Below are positions 1 through 8,851 of a stretch of 64,000 nucleotides of DNA, one piece after another. The DNA lies in assembly GCF_029478665.1 (NCBI RefSeq), contig NZ_JARPQB010000009.1, positions 1 to 64,000 of the forward strand. Reading direction: 5' to 3'. Origin of the DNA: Pseudomonas entomophila. Lineage in GTDB: Bacteria; Pseudomonadota; Gammaproteobacteria; Pseudomonadales; Pseudomonadaceae. The notes beneath the pieces were generated by a model, which worked only from the letters and a program-made list of their open reading frames with translations, had not been told where the DNA came from and searched no databases. A program made the position numbers and the translations under genes. Within the stretch, counting starts at the first letter, position 1, and each line of letters begins with the position of its first letter.

Positions 1-17
1 GCGCCGCACAGCGGCGC
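1..17. repeat. Short GC-rich hairpin, probable REP remnant
   Basis: A perfect 7-base inverted repeat (GCGCCGC / GCGGCGC) with a three-base loop opens the window. Similar hairpins form the central part of paired REP elements elsewhere here, so this is probably the edge of one cut by the window. Bases 18-63 hold nothing I can identify. Confidence 0.4.
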
Positions 18-63
18 TCGATCTGCGCCCCCCCTCAAACCCCAGAACAATCACCCGCCACCC

Positions 64-100
64 AAAAAAAATCCCCGACCAAGGCCGGGGATTTTTTCAT
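64..100 (-). terminator. Rho-independent terminator of deaD
   Basis: A GC-rich stem (ATCCCCG / CGGGGAT) is flanked by A and T runs on both sides. It lies directly after the deaD stop codon on the minus strand. The runs on both sides mean it could work in both directions. Confidence 0.85.
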
Positions 101-113
101 TGCAGCGCCAGGA

Positions 114-1802
114 TCAATCCTCGCGGTAGCGACGCAGCTTCAGCTGCTTGCCGGCCACGCGGGTATCCTTGAGCTTGGTCAGCAGACGCTCCAGGCCATC
201 TTCCGGCAGCTCGATCAGGCTGAAGCTGTCACGCACCTGGATACGGCCGATGGCGTCGCGGGCCAGGCCACCCTCGTTGAGGATCGCGCCCAGCAGGTTC
301 TTCGCGGCGATGCCGTCACGGGCACCCAGGGCGGTACGGCAACGCACGCGGCCTTCGGCCAGCGGCATCGGCGCGCGACGCTCGCGGTCACCACGATCGC
401 CACGGTCGCTGCGCTCACCACGCTCGGCGCGCTCACCGCTGCGCTCGCGCGGAGCGTAGGTGGGTACCAGCGGCTGTTCACGCTCAACGGTCGCGAGGTC
501 CAGCGCCTGGCCATTGGTGGCCTTGCGCAGCAGGGCGGCGGACAGCGCACGCGGGCTGCAGCCCAGGGCGGCGGTCAGGCGGTCGAACAGCTCGCCATGG
601 GTGGCTTCCGCTTCGGCTACCAGCGGCGCCAGGCTGTTGGTCAGCTTCTTGATGCGGGCATCCAGCACGGCCTGGGCGTTCGGCAGGCGCGCTTCGGCAA
701 CCTTCTGCCCGGTGACACGCTCGATGACCTGCAGCATGCGGCGCTCACGCGGGGTGACCAGCAGCAGCGCACGGCCTTCGCGACCGGCACGGCCGGTACG
801 GCCGATACGGTGCACGTAGGACTCCGGGTCGTACGGCATGTCGACGTTGAACACGTGGGTGATGCGCGGTACGTCCAGGCCACGGGCGGCGACGTCGGTG
901 GCGACGACGATGTCCAGGCGGCCATCCTTGAGCGAGTCGATCACGCGCTCACGCTGGTTCTGGGCAATGTCGCCGTTCAGCGCGGCAGCCTTGTAGCCCT
1001 TGGCTTCCAGCGCGGCGGCCAGGTCCAGGGTGGCTTGCTTGGTGCGCACGAAGGCGATCAGCGCGTCGAACTCTTCCACTTCCAGCAGGCGCAGCACGGC
1101 CGGGATCTTCTGGTCGGCGTGGACCATCAGGTGGGCCTGGTCGATCGCGGTGACGGTTTGCGTCTTGCTCTGGATCTTGACGTGCTTGGGCTCGCGCAGG
1201 TGACGCTCGGCGATCGAACGGATCGACGACGGCAGGGTGGCGGAGAACAGCACGGTCTGGCGCGAGGCAGGGATGGCGTCGAAGATCACTTCGAGGTCGT
1301 CCATGAAGCCCAGCTTGAGCATTTCGTCGGCTTCGTCCAGTACCAGGTACTGCACGGTGGACAGGACTTTCTCGTCGCGACGCAGGTGGTCGCACAGGCG
1401 GCCCGGGGTGGCGACGACGATCTGAGCGCCATTGCGAATGGCACGCAGCTGTGGGCCCATCGGGGCACCACCGTACACGGCCACCACGTTAACGCCCGGC
1501 ATCTGCTTGGCGTAGGTTTCGAAAGCGGTGGCTACTTGCAGCGCCAACTCACGGGTTGGCGCCAGGATCAGGGCTTGCGGTTCGCGCTTGCTCACGTCGA
1601 TCTTGTTGAGGATCGGCAGGGCGAAGGCAGCGGTCTTGCCGGTGCCAGTCTGCGCCTGGCCGATCATGTCATGACCGGCGAGGATGATCGGGATCGACTG
1701 ATGCTGAATAGCGGACGGCTCTTCGTAGCCGGTGGCCAGAACAGCAGCAACGATATTCGGATTGAGATCGAGAGCGGCGAATCCGCCGGTTTCCTGGGTC
1801 AT
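114..1802 (-). CDS. deaD: DEAD-box ATP-dependent RNA helicase (DeaD/CsdA type)
   Basis: This 562-residue cytoplasmic helicase unwinds RNA duplexes in ribosome assembly and mRNA decay, particularly in the cold. Visible motifs, in order: the Q motif near residues 25-35, AQTGTGKT (Walker A), PTRELA, TPGR, DEAD (Walker B), SAT, then in the second RecA lobe VATDVAARGLD and HRIGRTGRAG. A low-complexity Arg/Glu/Gly/Asp linker (around residues 450-480) precedes a C-terminal DbpA/CsdA-type RNA-binding domain, which separates it from RhlE or RhlB. I chose the ATG at 1802 because an AGAGGCAG ribosome binding site precedes it; an in-frame extension to 1853 starts inside the leader and lacks one. A terminator follows the stop. 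The leader is unusually long. Confidence 0.95.
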   Translation of the reverse strand: MTQETGGFAALDLNPNIVAAVLATGYEEPSAIQHQSIPIILAGHDMIGQAQTGTGKTAAFALPILNKIDVSKREPQALILAPTRELALQVATAFETYAKQMPGVNVVAVYGGAPMGPQLRAIRNGAQIVVATPGRLCDHLRRDEKVLSTVQYLVLDEADEMLKLGFMDDLEVIFDAIPASRQTVLFSATLPSSIRSIAERHLREPKHVKIQSKTQTVTAIDQAHLMVHADQKIPAVLRLLEVEEFDALIAFVRTKQATLDLAAALEAKGYKAAALNGDIAQNQRERVIDSLKDGRLDIVVATDVAARGLDVPRITHVFNVDMPYDPESYVHRIGRTGRAGREGRALLLVTPRERRMLQVIERVTGQKVAEARLPNAQAVLDARIKKLTNSLAPLVAEAEATHGELFDRLTAALGCSPRALSAALLRKATNGQALDLATVEREQPLVPTYAPRERSGERAERGERSDRGDRGDRERRAPMPLAEGRVRCRTALGARDGIAAKNLLGAILNEGGLARDAIGRIQVRDSFSLIELPEDGLERLLTKLKDTRVAGKQLKLRRYRED

Positions 1803-2020
1803 GGGTCTGCCTCTAGGTGCATCCGCAAAGACCCATGCTCCAAAACTGCACATGCCTTGAAAGACCAGAAGGTCACCCAGGCAGCTTTGGCGGCGGGGAT
1901 TTGCGAAAACGATTGAAATAGGAACGTCTTGGGAAGGTCCGCCTAGCGGACGCGCAGCCGAAGCTGGATTCGGAGGATTTGCACCACCTGATTTTGAGGT
2001 CCGCTAAAAGACCGGCGCGT
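1803..2020 (-). promoter_or_regulatory. Long 5' leader of deaD
   Basis: About 210 bases separate the predicted -10 element from the deaD start codon. The leader contains at least two short hairpins: GTCCGC/GCGGAC at 1937-1951 and GACC/GGTC at 1864-1875. Long structured leaders are known for cold-shock helicase genes in enterobacteria, so a post-transcriptional role is plausible but inferred. No peptide gene with a convincing ribosome binding site is visible in it. Confidence 0.5.
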
Positions 2021-2026
2021 ACTATA
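2021..2026 (-). promoter_or_regulatory. Predicted -10 element of deaD promoter
   Basis: On the minus strand this reads TATAGT, a good sigma-70 -10 hexamer. The -35 region at the right spacing is weak (around TCACGG). The site is the only clear -10 between deaD and the upstream REP element. Confidence 0.5.
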
Positions 2027-2116
2027 CCCGAATCTGGCGAAAACCGTGAGAAATATTTCGAGCAAATGGGCCATTAGGTGGCCACCCCTGCCGAGGCGCT
2101 GAATCGATTCCACAGC

Positions 2117-2173
2117 GGTTCGCCGGCAAGCCGGCTCCTACAGGTAGAACGCACGCTTTGCCGGCGAACCCGG
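2117..2173. repeat. REP pair
   Basis: One REP of the CGCCGGCAAGCCGGCTCCTA type is followed by a partial inverted copy (TTTGCCGGCGAA). It fills the space between the deaD promoter and the stop of the methyltransferase gene. Confidence 0.85.
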
Positions 2174-2177
2174 TGAC

Positions 2178-2933
2178 TCAGGTCGCCGGGCGAACCTCTT
2201 TGATCAGGTACTCCAGCGAATACCCCAAGCGCGGCGCCAACGCTTCGGCCCGGGCCCGCAGCCCGTCGCTATCCAGCGTTTGATCGAGATCGGCCGGCAC
2301 CAGCAGGATGACGTTGCCCTCCTTCACCGGCAACTCCCAGTAATGCCGGTGATACAGCCCACGCAGCAAGGCCGCGCCCAGCGGCCTGCCGTCATCCCCG
2401 GCCCACTGGTTGATCACCAGCCAGCCACCGGGGTTGAGCTGTTTCTGGCAGTTCTCCAGGAAGCCCCAGGCCAGGTGCCCGACTCCAGGCCCGGTGTCGG
2501 TATACAGGTCGACGAACAACAGGTCGGCCTTTTCCGCCGTGGGCAGCAGCTCGATGGCATCGCCCACCCGCACATAAAGGCGCGGATCGTCGTCCAGCCC
2601 CATGTACTCCATGGCCAGGCGCGGCACGTCCGGGCGCAGCTCGATGGCCTCGACGTCCTCCAGCGGCAGGAACTTCAGGCAGGCTTGGGTGAGAGTGCCG
2701 GCGCCCAGCCCCAGGAACAGCGCGCTTTCCGGCTGCTCATGGCACAGCGCGCCGACCAGCATCGCGCGGGTGTAGTCGTACTCCAGCCAGCTGGGGTCGG
2801 CGACGAAGGTGCAGCTCTGCTCGATGGCGTCACCGAACTCGAGGAAGCGGTAATCCTCCACCTCGTACACGCTGATCACGCCAAAGGCATCTTCGACCCG
2901 GGCCAGCAGCCGCTCTTCCCGCTCCATCGCCAT
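2178..2933 (-). CDS. Spermidine synthase-like class I methyltransferase fold protein
   Basis: The 251-residue product resembles the spermidine synthase / fused-MFS synthase family: a glycine-rich nucleotide-binding loop ([10 protein letters not shown]) is followed by an acidic EAIELRPDV strand and a [10 protein letters not shown] segment. In true spermidine synthases this fold transfers aminopropyl groups, and here the substrate cannot be read from sequence. I chose the ATG at 2933, with AGGTGG five bases upstream; another ATG lies at 2927. A longer in-frame start at 3011 would run into the promoter region of the divergent DAHP synthase. The two genes share a 119-base divergent promoter region. 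Many such Pseudomonas proteins are annotated spermidine synthase without proof. Confidence 0.8.
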   Translation of the reverse strand: MAMEREERLLARVEDAFGVISVYEVEDYRFLEFGDAIEQSCTFVADPSWLEYDYTRAMLVGALCHEQPESALFLGLGAGTLTQACLKFLPLEDVEAIELRPDVPRLAMEYMGLDDDPRLYVRVGDAIELLPTAEKADLLFVDLYTDTGPGVGHLAWGFLENCQKQLNPGGWLVINQWAGDDGRPLGAALLRGLYHRHYWELPVKEGNVILLVPADLDQTLDSDGLRARAEALAPRLGYSLEYLIKEVRPAT

Positions 2934-3052
2934 CCCTACCACCTGCCCGCGCAAAACGCGTATTGTCCGCCAATGCCGGTGGTGCAACAAGCGCACCGCC
3001 AGCGGTACCATGGCAGGTACGACTGAACCGACACTTATGGATAGAGCACTCG

Positions 3053-4399
3053 ATGACCCAACCCTGGACCCCCGACAGCTGGCGCGCCTTGCCGATCCAG
3101 CAGCAACCGATCTACCCCGACGCCGCCCACCTGCTGAAGGTGGAGCAGACGCTGGCCAGTTATCCGCCGCTGGTGTTCGCCGGCGAGGCCCGTGAGCTGC
3201 GCCGGCAGTTCGCCGAGGTCACCCAGGGCCGGGCCTTCCTCCTCCAGGGCGGCGACTGCGCCGAAAGCTTCGCCGAATTCTCGGCGGCGAAGATCCGCGA
3301 CACCTTCAAGGTGCTGCTGCAGATGGCGATTGTCATGACCTTCGCCGCCGGCTGCCCGGTGGTCAAGGTCGGGCGCATGGCCGGCCAGTTCGCCAAGCCA
3401 CGCTCCTCGGGCGATGAAACCATCGGCGACATCACCCTGCCCGCCTACCGTGGCGACATCGTCAACGGCATCGGTTTCGACAGCGCCAGCCGCATCCCCG
3501 ACCCCGAACGCCTGCTGCAGGCCTACCACCAGGCCACCGCCAGTCTCAACCTGCTGCGCGCCTTCGCCCAGGGCGGCTTCGCCGACCTGCACCAGGTGCA
3601 CAAGTGGAACCTGGACTTCATCGCCAACTCGGCGCTGGCCGACAAGTACCACCAGCTGGCCAACCGTATCGACGAAACCCTGGCGTTCATGCGCGCCTGC
3701 GGCCTGGACACCGCGCCGCAACTGCGCGAGACCAGTTTCTTCACCGCCCACGAAGCGCTGCTGCTCAACTATGAAGAAGCCTTCGTGCGCCGCGACAGCC
3801 TGACCGGCGACTACTACGACTGCTCGGCGCACATGCTGTGGATCGGCGACCGCACCCGCCAGCTCGACGGCGCCCATGTCGAGTTCCTGCGCGGCGTGCA
3901 CAACCCGATCGGGGTCAAGGTCGGCCCGAGCATGAACACCGAAGACTTGATCCGCCTGATCGACGTGCTCAACCCGGACAACGACCCGGGCCGCCTCAAC
4001 CTGATCGTGCGCATGGGCGCCGGCAAGGTCGGCGACCACCTGCCGGGGCTGATCCGCACTGTCCAGCGCGAGGGGCGCCAGGTGCTGTGGAGCTCCGACC
4101 CGATGCACGGCAACACCATCAAGGCCAGCAGCGGCTACAAGACCCGCGACTTCGCGCAGATTCTCGACGAGGTGAAGCAGTTCTTCCAGGTGCACCAGGC
4201 CGAGGGCAGCCATGCCGGTGGCATCCATATCGAGATGACCGGGCAGAACGTCACCGAGTGCATCGGCGGTGCCCGCCCGATCACCGAGGACGCCCTGTCC
4301 GACCGCTATCACACCCACTGCGACCCGCGCATGAACGCCGACCAGTCGCTGGAGCTGGCCTTCCTGATCGCCGAAACCCTCAAGCAGGTGCGCCGCTGA
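3053..4399 (+). CDS. Class II 3-deoxy-7-phosphoheptulonate (DAHP) synthase
   Basis: The enzyme condenses phosphoenolpyruvate and erythrose 4-phosphate, the first step of the shikimate pathway. At 448 residues it has the usual length of the plant-like class II family and begins [10 protein letters not shown]. The family core is visible: [11 protein letters not shown] near residue 70, [14 protein letters not shown] near 115, a [10 protein letters not shown] stretch near 345 and a late [15 protein letters not shown] segment, which carries metal and substrate ligands in this family. The next shikimate-branch gene in the window, aroC, lies 36 kb away. The last 20 bases overlap the convergent YcaQ-like gene. 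The ribosome binding site before the ATG is weak (AGAGC). Confidence 0.93.
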   Translation: MTQPWTPDSWRALPIQQQPIYPDAAHLLKVEQTLASYPPLVFAGEARELRRQFAEVTQGRAFLLQGGDCAESFAEFSAAKIRDTFKVLLQMAIVMTFAAGCPVVKVGRMAGQFAKPRSSGDETIGDITLPAYRGDIVNGIGFDSASRIPDPERLLQAYHQATASLNLLRAFAQGGFADLHQVHKWNLDFIANSALADKYHQLANRIDETLAFMRACGLDTAPQLRETSFFTAHEALLLNYEEAFVRRDSLTGDYYDCSAHMLWIGDRTRQLDGAHVEFLRGVHNPIGVKVGPSMNTEDLIRLIDVLNPDNDPGRLNLIVRMGAGKVGDHLPGLIRTVQREGRQVLWSSDPMHGNTIKASSGYKTRDFAQILDEVKQFFQVHQAEGSHAGGIHIEMTGQNVTECIGGARPITEDALSDRYHTHCDPRMNADQSLELAFLIAETLKQVRR

Positions 4400-5600
4400 G
4401 CAACGCCTGACGCAGCCGGCTGCCCTCTGCGCGGGGGCAGTTCAGCTGTACCCGCTCCAGGCCCAGCCAACCCGCCAGGCGCCACAATTCGGTGGCCAGT
4501 GCCTGGTAGCCCGCCTCATCCAGCCCCGATTGCTCCTCGTGCACCGCATGCACCGCCAAACGCCCCTGGGCGCGCTCGGCACGCAGGTCCAGACGTGCGG
4601 CGATGCGTTCTTTGTACAGAAATGGCAGCACGTAATAGCCATACACCCGCTTGTGCGCCGGGGTGTAGATTTCCAGGCGGTAGCGGAAGTCGAACAGCCG
4701 CTCGGTGCGGCTGCGTTCCCAGACCAGCGAATCGAAAGGCGAGAGCAAGGCGCTGGCGGCGATGCGCCGGGGTATCCGCGGCGCCCCCGCCACATAGCCG
4801 GGCTGCTTCCAGCCTTGTACCGTGCAAGCCTGCAGATGCCCCTCTTCCAGCAAGTCGGCGACGGCGGCCTTGCTCTGTTGCGGCGACAGGCGGAAGTAGT
4901 CGCGCAGGTCCTGTTCGGTGGCCACGCCCAGGGCGGTGGCAGCGTGCAACAGCAGGCTCCGGTGCGCCTCGCGCTCATCCGGGGGCGGCTGGTCGAGAAC
5001 GGCCGAGGGTAAGACGCGCTCTGGCAGGTCGTAGAGGCGTTCGAAGCCGCGGCGCCCGGCCACGGTGACTTCGCCTGCGGCGAACAGCCACTCCAGTGCG
5101 TGCTTCTCTTCGCTCCAGTCCCACCAGGGGCCGGCCCGCTCCTCGCGGGTCGACAGGCTGCCCGCACCCAGCGCGCCCTGGTCGCGTACGGCGGCCATTA
5201 CCCGCTCGATCACATCGCGACGCTCGCGACCGAAGGCTGCCAGTTGCCGATAGATGCCCTTGCCTTCGCGGGCGTGTGCCATGCGCCAGCGCATGGCCGG
5301 GTACAACTCCAGCGGCAACAGCGAGGCTTCGTGCCCCCAGTATTCGAACAGCCGGCGCTGGCGCCGCTTGCCCCAGGCGAGCTGGTCGAGCAAGGCGGGC
5401 GAATAATCGCCCAGGCGGGAGAACAGCGGCAGGTAATGGGAACGCACCAAGGCATTGACCGAATCGATCTGCACCACACCCAGGCGCTGGAGCATGCGCT
5501 TGAGATGGGCCAGGGTGGCCGGGGTGTCGGGCGATTTGCCGAAGCCTTGGGCGGACAAAACCAGGCGCCGGGCCTGGGCAAGGGACAGGTTGAGGGGCAT
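4380..5600 (-). CDS. YcaQ-like winged-helix DNA glycosylase family protein
   Basis: This 406-residue protein belongs to the winged-helix family (HTH_42) that includes E. coli YcaQ, a glycosylase that unhooks interstrand DNA crosslinks. Visible family features are the N-terminal [13 protein letters not shown] helix, [23 protein letters not shown], the [11 protein letters not shown] stretch near residue 100 and the [21 protein letters not shown] region in the C-terminal half. I chose the ATG at 5600 because the open frame further upstream runs into a REP pair. The stop lies 20 bases inside the convergent DAHP synthase gene. Crosslink-repair activity is inferred from family only. Confidence 0.85.
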   Translation of the reverse strand: MPLNLSLAQARRLVLSAQGFGKSPDTPATLAHLKRMLQRLGVVQIDSVNALVRSHYLPLFSRLGDYSPALLDQLAWGKRRQRRLFEYWGHEASLLPLELYPAMRWRMAHAREGKGIYRQLAAFGRERRDVIERVMAAVRDQGALGAGSLSTREERAGPWWDWSEEKHALEWLFAAGEVTVAGRRGFERLYDLPERVLPSAVLDQPPPDEREAHRSLLLHAATALGVATEQDLRDYFRLSPQQSKAAVADLLEEGHLQACTVQGWKQPGYVAGAPRIPRRIAASALLSPFDSLVWERSRTERLFDFRYRLEIYTPAHKRVYGYYVLPFLYKERIAARLDLRAERAQGRLAVHAVHEEQSGLDEAGYQALATELWRLAGWLGLERVQLNCPRAEGSRLRQALLSGAPA

Positions 5601-5638
5601 CCGCAGTGGCTCCGAAATTGACGATGGCCGCAAAAGCG

Positions 5639-5706
5639 TTCGCCGGCAAAGCCGGCTCCTACAAGGTATACGCAAATCGCTGTAGGAGCCGGCCTTGCCG
5701 GCGAAA
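5639..5706. repeat. Inverted REP pair (BIME-like)
   Basis: Two REP copies face each other, GCCGGCAAAGCCGGCTCCTA and its near-complement, separated by about 20 bases. The arms differ at one position. Confidence 0.9.
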
Positions 5707-5712
5707 GCGGCC

Positions 5713-5931
5713 TTACTTGCGCAGCGGATCCTCCCAGAAATGCCGCTCGGCTTCCTGCTGGATGTCGGCCCGCGACAACCCCAGGTCGTGCAGCGTGGCA
5801 TCGCTCAGGCGCGCCAGCTCATCACGCTGGCGATGCAGTTCGTACCAGCGCACCAGCAACCCGCCGGCCCCGTGCAGCCAGTGGTTCAAGGTGGACACGG
5901 GCTGGTGAGCAACGTTGAAATGACCTTTCAT
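5713..5931 (-). CDS. DUF1127 domain small protein
   Basis: The 72-residue protein has the Arg/Leu-rich DUF1127 (YjiS-like) core: a WYELHRQRDELARLSDATLHDLGLSRADI-like stretch, of which RDELARLSD and HDLGLSRADI are the diagnostic parts. Family members are small, basic and often bind RNA or act in stress, phosphate or nitrogen responses; the role of this one is unknown. It is divergent from the LysR gene 96 bases away, so that regulator may control it. The stop is followed at once by a REP pair. Confidence 0.85.
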   Translation of the reverse strand: MKGHFNVAHQPVSTLNHWLHGAGGLLVRWYELHRQRDELARLSDATLHDLGLSRADIQQEAERHFWEDPLRK

Positions 5932-6006
5932 CTTGACGCCCTCCTTGTGGATGGCTCCAGTCTCGTCCCAGGCCTAAGATCAATCCAACGAATGTTTCTG
6001 ATGCCA

Positions 6007-6027
6007 TGCATCTCGGAGATTGATGCA
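6007..6027 (+). promoter_or_regulatory. Hairpin presenting the Shine-Dalgarno of the LysR gene
   Basis: TGCATC and GATGCA form a perfect six-base inverted repeat that ends one base before the ATG at 6028. The nine-base loop contains the GGAG ribosome binding site (6015-6018). This could adjust translation initiation; no experimental precedent is known to me. Confidence 0.45.
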
Positions 6028-6879
6028 ATGTCCCAGTATCAGAGTCTCGACGCCGACGTGCTGCGCACCTTCGTCGCCATCGCCGAGCAAGGCGGCTTCA
6101 CCCGCGCCGGTGAGGTGGTCAACCGCACGCAATCCGCCGTCAGCATGCAGATGAAGCGCCTGGAAGAGGACATCCTGCAGCGCCAGCTGTTCGAGCGCGA
6201 TGGCCGCCAGGTGCGCCTGACCGCCGAGGGGCAGGTCCTGCTGGGCTATGCCCGGCGCATCCTCAAGCTGCACGGCGAGGTGTTCAACACCCTGCGCATG
6301 CCGCACATGGTCGGGGTGGTGCGCATCGGTACGCCGGACGACTACGCCATGCGCTACCTGCCGACCATCCTTTCCAGCTTTGCCCAGGACTACCCGCTGA
6401 TCCACGTCGAAGTGCACTGCGACTCCTCCAAGCAACTGATGCTGCGCCAGGACCTGGACCTGACCATCGTCACCCGCGAACCAGGCAACGAAGTGGGCCA
6501 GATGCTGCGCCAGGAACGCCTGGTGTGGGCTGCGGCGCACGGTTTCTGCCCCGAGGAGCAACGGCCGATGCCCCTGGCGCTGTTCAACACCGATTGTTTC
6601 TGCCGTGCCTGGACCTGCAACGCGCTGGAGCAGCGCGGCATCGAGTACCGCATCGCCTATACCAGCCCGAGCCTGGCGGCGATCTTCGCCATCGTCAGCG
6701 CCGGGCTGGCGGTGACCGCGCAGTTGCGCAGCCTGGTGGGCGACGACCTGCGCATGCTCGGGGAAGAGGAAGGCTTGCCGCAGCTGCACATGGCCAATGT
6801 GATGCTGCTGCGCAATACGCAGAGCCAGTCGCCGATTACCGACTGCATGGCCGAATACATCGTCGAAGGGTTCAAGTAG
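6028..6879 (+). CDS. LysR-family transcriptional regulator
   Basis: A 283-residue regulator with the standard layout: winged helix-turn-helix at residues 8-67 (LRTFVAIAEQGGFTRAGEVVNRTQSAVSMQ is the helix-turn-helix region; key words TRAGEVVNRTQSAVS) and an effector-binding periplasmic-protein fold from about residue 90. I chose the ATG at 6028, preceded by GGAG; the open frame extends upstream but lacks a comparable site. It stands divergent from the DUF1127 gene, the classical arrangement for a LysR target. Effector unknown. A mixed REP pair follows the stop. Confidence 0.92.
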   Translation: MSQYQSLDADVLRTFVAIAEQGGFTRAGEVVNRTQSAVSMQMKRLEEDILQRQLFERDGRQVRLTAEGQVLLGYARRILKLHGEVFNTLRMPHMVGVVRIGTPDDYAMRYLPTILSSFAQDYPLIHVEVHCDSSKQLMLRQDLDLTIVTREPGNEVGQMLRQERLVWAAAHGFCPEEQRPMPLALFNTDCFCRAWTCNALEQRGIEYRIAYTSPSLAAIFAIVSAGLAVTAQLRSLVGDDLRMLGEEEGLPQLHMANVMLLRNTQSQSPITDCMAEYIVEGFK

Positions 6880-6880
6880 G

Positions 6881-6961
6881 CGCGGCTTTAGCCGCGATGC
6901 AGGCGCCGCGGTGGGTGGCCCCCGCTTCGCGGGTGATCGCGGCTGAAGCCGCTCCTACAGG
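6881..6961. repeat. REP pair with mismatched arms
   Basis: The left arm reads GCGGCTTTAGCCGC and the right arm GCGGCTGAAGCCGC, around a CCCGCTTCGCGGG core. This is the clearest exception to the rule that both arms in a pair match; the left arm also lacks its full GTAGGAG end. Confidence 0.85.
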
Positions 6962-6978
6962 TGATGGCCCGCTACGAT

Positions 6979-7728
6979 CTAGAGCTCGAATCCAAGCATC
7001 ACCGCACACACCACCAGGAACACACAGAACAGCGTGCGCAACACCTTCTCCGGCAGCGCATGGGCCAACTTCACCCCCCAGCTGATACTGAGCAAACCAC
7101 CCACCGCCAGCGGAACCCCGACGCTCCAGTCAACGCTTTGATGCAAGCCATAGGTCAGCAGCGTGACCATCGTGCTCGGCGCCGCCAGCGCCAGCGACAG
7201 CCCCTGAGCCACCACCTGGGTGGTACCAAACACGCTGGTCAGGATCGGCGTGGCCACCACCGCCCCGCCCACGCCGAACAGCCCGCCCATGGTCCCGGCG
7301 AAGCTGCCCAGCACACCGAGCCAAGGCCACGGGTAGCGCAGCGCGTTGCTCGGCGGCCTGACCGGCAGGAACATCCGCGCCACGTTCCACAGCGCCAAGG
7401 CCACCAGGAAACCGACGAAGTACAGGCGCATCGACTGGGCATCGATACCCACCGCCCAGATCGAGCCCAGCCAGGCGAACAGGAAACTGCACAGCGACAG
7501 CGGCACCGCGTGCCGTAATTCGATGCGGTTGCGCTGGTGGTAGCGCCACAAGGCCAACAGCACGTTGGGTACCACCATCACCAGCGCGGTGCCCTGGGCC
7601 AGTTGCTGGTCAAGGCCGAACAGCACGCCCAGCGCCGGGATGGCGATCAGCCCGCCACCGATACCAAACAGGCCCCCCAAGGTGCCCAGCGCGGCGCCCA
7701 ACACGATATACATCAACCACTCGATCAT
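6979..7728 (-). CDS. TSUP (TauE/SafE) family membrane permease
   Basis: The 249-residue integral membrane protein has about eight hydrophobic segments and the two glycine-rich repeats typical of TSUP exporters, GGLFGIGGGLIAIP near residue 20 and GGLFGVGGAVVATP near residue 150. The family moves sulfite, sulfonates, sulfoacetate or related organic anions across the inner membrane; the substrate here is unknown. I chose the ATG at 7728 because GAGG lies six bases before it. The longer open frame upstream would run through the divergent LysR gene. The shared 111-base intergenic region suggests control by that LysR. Confidence 0.88.
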   Translation of the reverse strand: MIEWLMYIVLGAALGTLGGLFGIGGGLIAIPALGVLFGLDQQLAQGTALVMVVPNVLLALWRYHQRNRIELRHAVPLSLCSFLFAWLGSIWAVGIDAQSMRLYFVGFLVALALWNVARMFLPVRPPSNALRYPWPWLGVLGSFAGTMGGLFGVGGAVVATPILTSVFGTTQVVAQGLSLALAAPSTMVTLLTYGLHQSVDWSVGVPLAVGGLLSISWGVKLAHALPEKVLRTLFCVFLVVCAVMLGFEL

Positions 7729-7839
7729 CAGTGCCTCGATCACCCGCGTTAAAAGATGCAGGCATGCTAACCAGCGACGGCTGGCTGGGAAACGCACAGC
7801 AGCGCACAATGGCTTTGCGCATTTCGCATAGGCAAATCC

Positions 7840-8796
7840 ATGAGTCCCGATATCCTCACCGAACAACTGAGCCTGTTTCTCGATGTACTGGAGACCGGCA
7901 GCTTCTCCGCTGCGGCCCGGCGTCATCCGCTGACCCCCTCCGCCGTGGCCCGGCGCATCGACAACCTGGAAAGCGCCGTGGGCAGCCGGCTGTTCTCGCG
8001 CAGCACCCATGCCGTACGCGCGACCCCGGCGGGCAATGCCTTCGCCGAACGGGCCCGGCGCATCATCGAGGAACTGCGCCTGGCCCGCGCCGAGGCAGTG
8101 TCGCTGAGCAACGCCCCCGAGGGGCTTATCCGTATCGACGCCCCCGCCGCCTTTGGCCGCCGCCACCTGGCCCCGGCCATCGCCGACTTCCTGGTGGCCT
8201 ACCCCGGGCTCGACGTGCAACTGCGCCTGATCGACAGCTTCGTCGACCTGCATGGCAGTCACTTGGGCGAGGTCGACCTGGTGCTGCGCGCCGGCCCCCT
8301 GGCCGACACCCGTCTGGTCGCCACACCGCTGGCCTACATGGTACGCATCGCCTGCGCCAGCCCCACCTATCTGGCCAGCCGGGGGATGCCGGCCTGCCCC
8401 AGCGAACTGCCTGGGCATGATGGCCTCGACTGGGACGGCCTGGCCCCGCCCTTCGCCTGGCGCTTCACCGTCGACGGCCAGGTGCGCCTGTATCGCCCGG
8501 CACGCATGCGCATGGCCGCCAACAATGCCGAGACCTTGCTGTTCGGCGCCCTGGCCGGGCTAGGCATCGCCCACCTGCCCACCTGGCTGATCAGTGACTA
8601 CCTGCTGCGTGGCGAGTTGATCCCGCTGTTCTGCGACAACGGTTTGCCCGAGCCGGAAACCAGTGGCATCTACGCCCTGCGCCTGGAACATGAAACGAAC
8701 TCTCGCAGCCGCTTGCTGCTCGAATTCCTCAAGAGCCGATTCAGCCCGGTGCCCCCCTGGGACCTGGCCCTGCGCAGCGAGCTGCGCTGGCAATGA
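7840..8796 (+). CDS. LysR-family transcriptional regulator
   Basis: At 318 residues it shows the N-terminal helix-turn-helix (SFSAAARRHPLTPSAVARRI, residues about 22-41) and a LysR substrate-binding domain with the FAWRFTVDG signature of the CrgA/DmlR-like subgroup. It is divergent from the TSUP permease and followed, 55 bases on, by ohrR in the same direction. The ribosome binding site before the ATG is weak (TAGGC). The likely target is the adjacent permease; the effector cannot be predicted. Confidence 0.92.
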   Translation: MSPDILTEQLSLFLDVLETGSFSAAARRHPLTPSAVARRIDNLESAVGSRLFSRSTHAVRATPAGNAFAERARRIIEELRLARAEAVSLSNAPEGLIRIDAPAAFGRRHLAPAIADFLVAYPGLDVQLRLIDSFVDLHGSHLGEVDLVLRAGPLADTRLVATPLAYMVRIACASPTYLASRGMPACPSELPGHDGLDWDGLAPPFAWRFTVDGQVRLYRPARMRMAANNAETLLFGALAGLGIAHLPTWLISDYLLRGELIPLFCDNGLPEPETSGIYALRLEHETNSRSRLLLEFLKSRFSPVPPWDLALRSELRWQ

Positions 8797-8851
8797 GCGC
8801 GCAAGACATTCGCGTGCTAGATTTTACAACTCAGACGACTCAAGGACCTGC

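Noticed and set aside
597..1916. Open frame of 439 codons opposite deaD
   Set aside because: Antisense shadow of a gene with clear helicase motifs; the predicted protein has no domain and biased composition.
2117..2173. Regular short palindromic repeats as a CRISPR array
   Set aside because: Copies occur singly or as inverted pairs scattered over 54 kb, lie between genes, and have the REP sequence of Pseudomonas. There are no regular spacers and no cas genes.
3035..4318. Open frame of 427 codons opposite DAHP synthase
   Set aside because: Antisense shadow of a strongly conserved enzyme gene.
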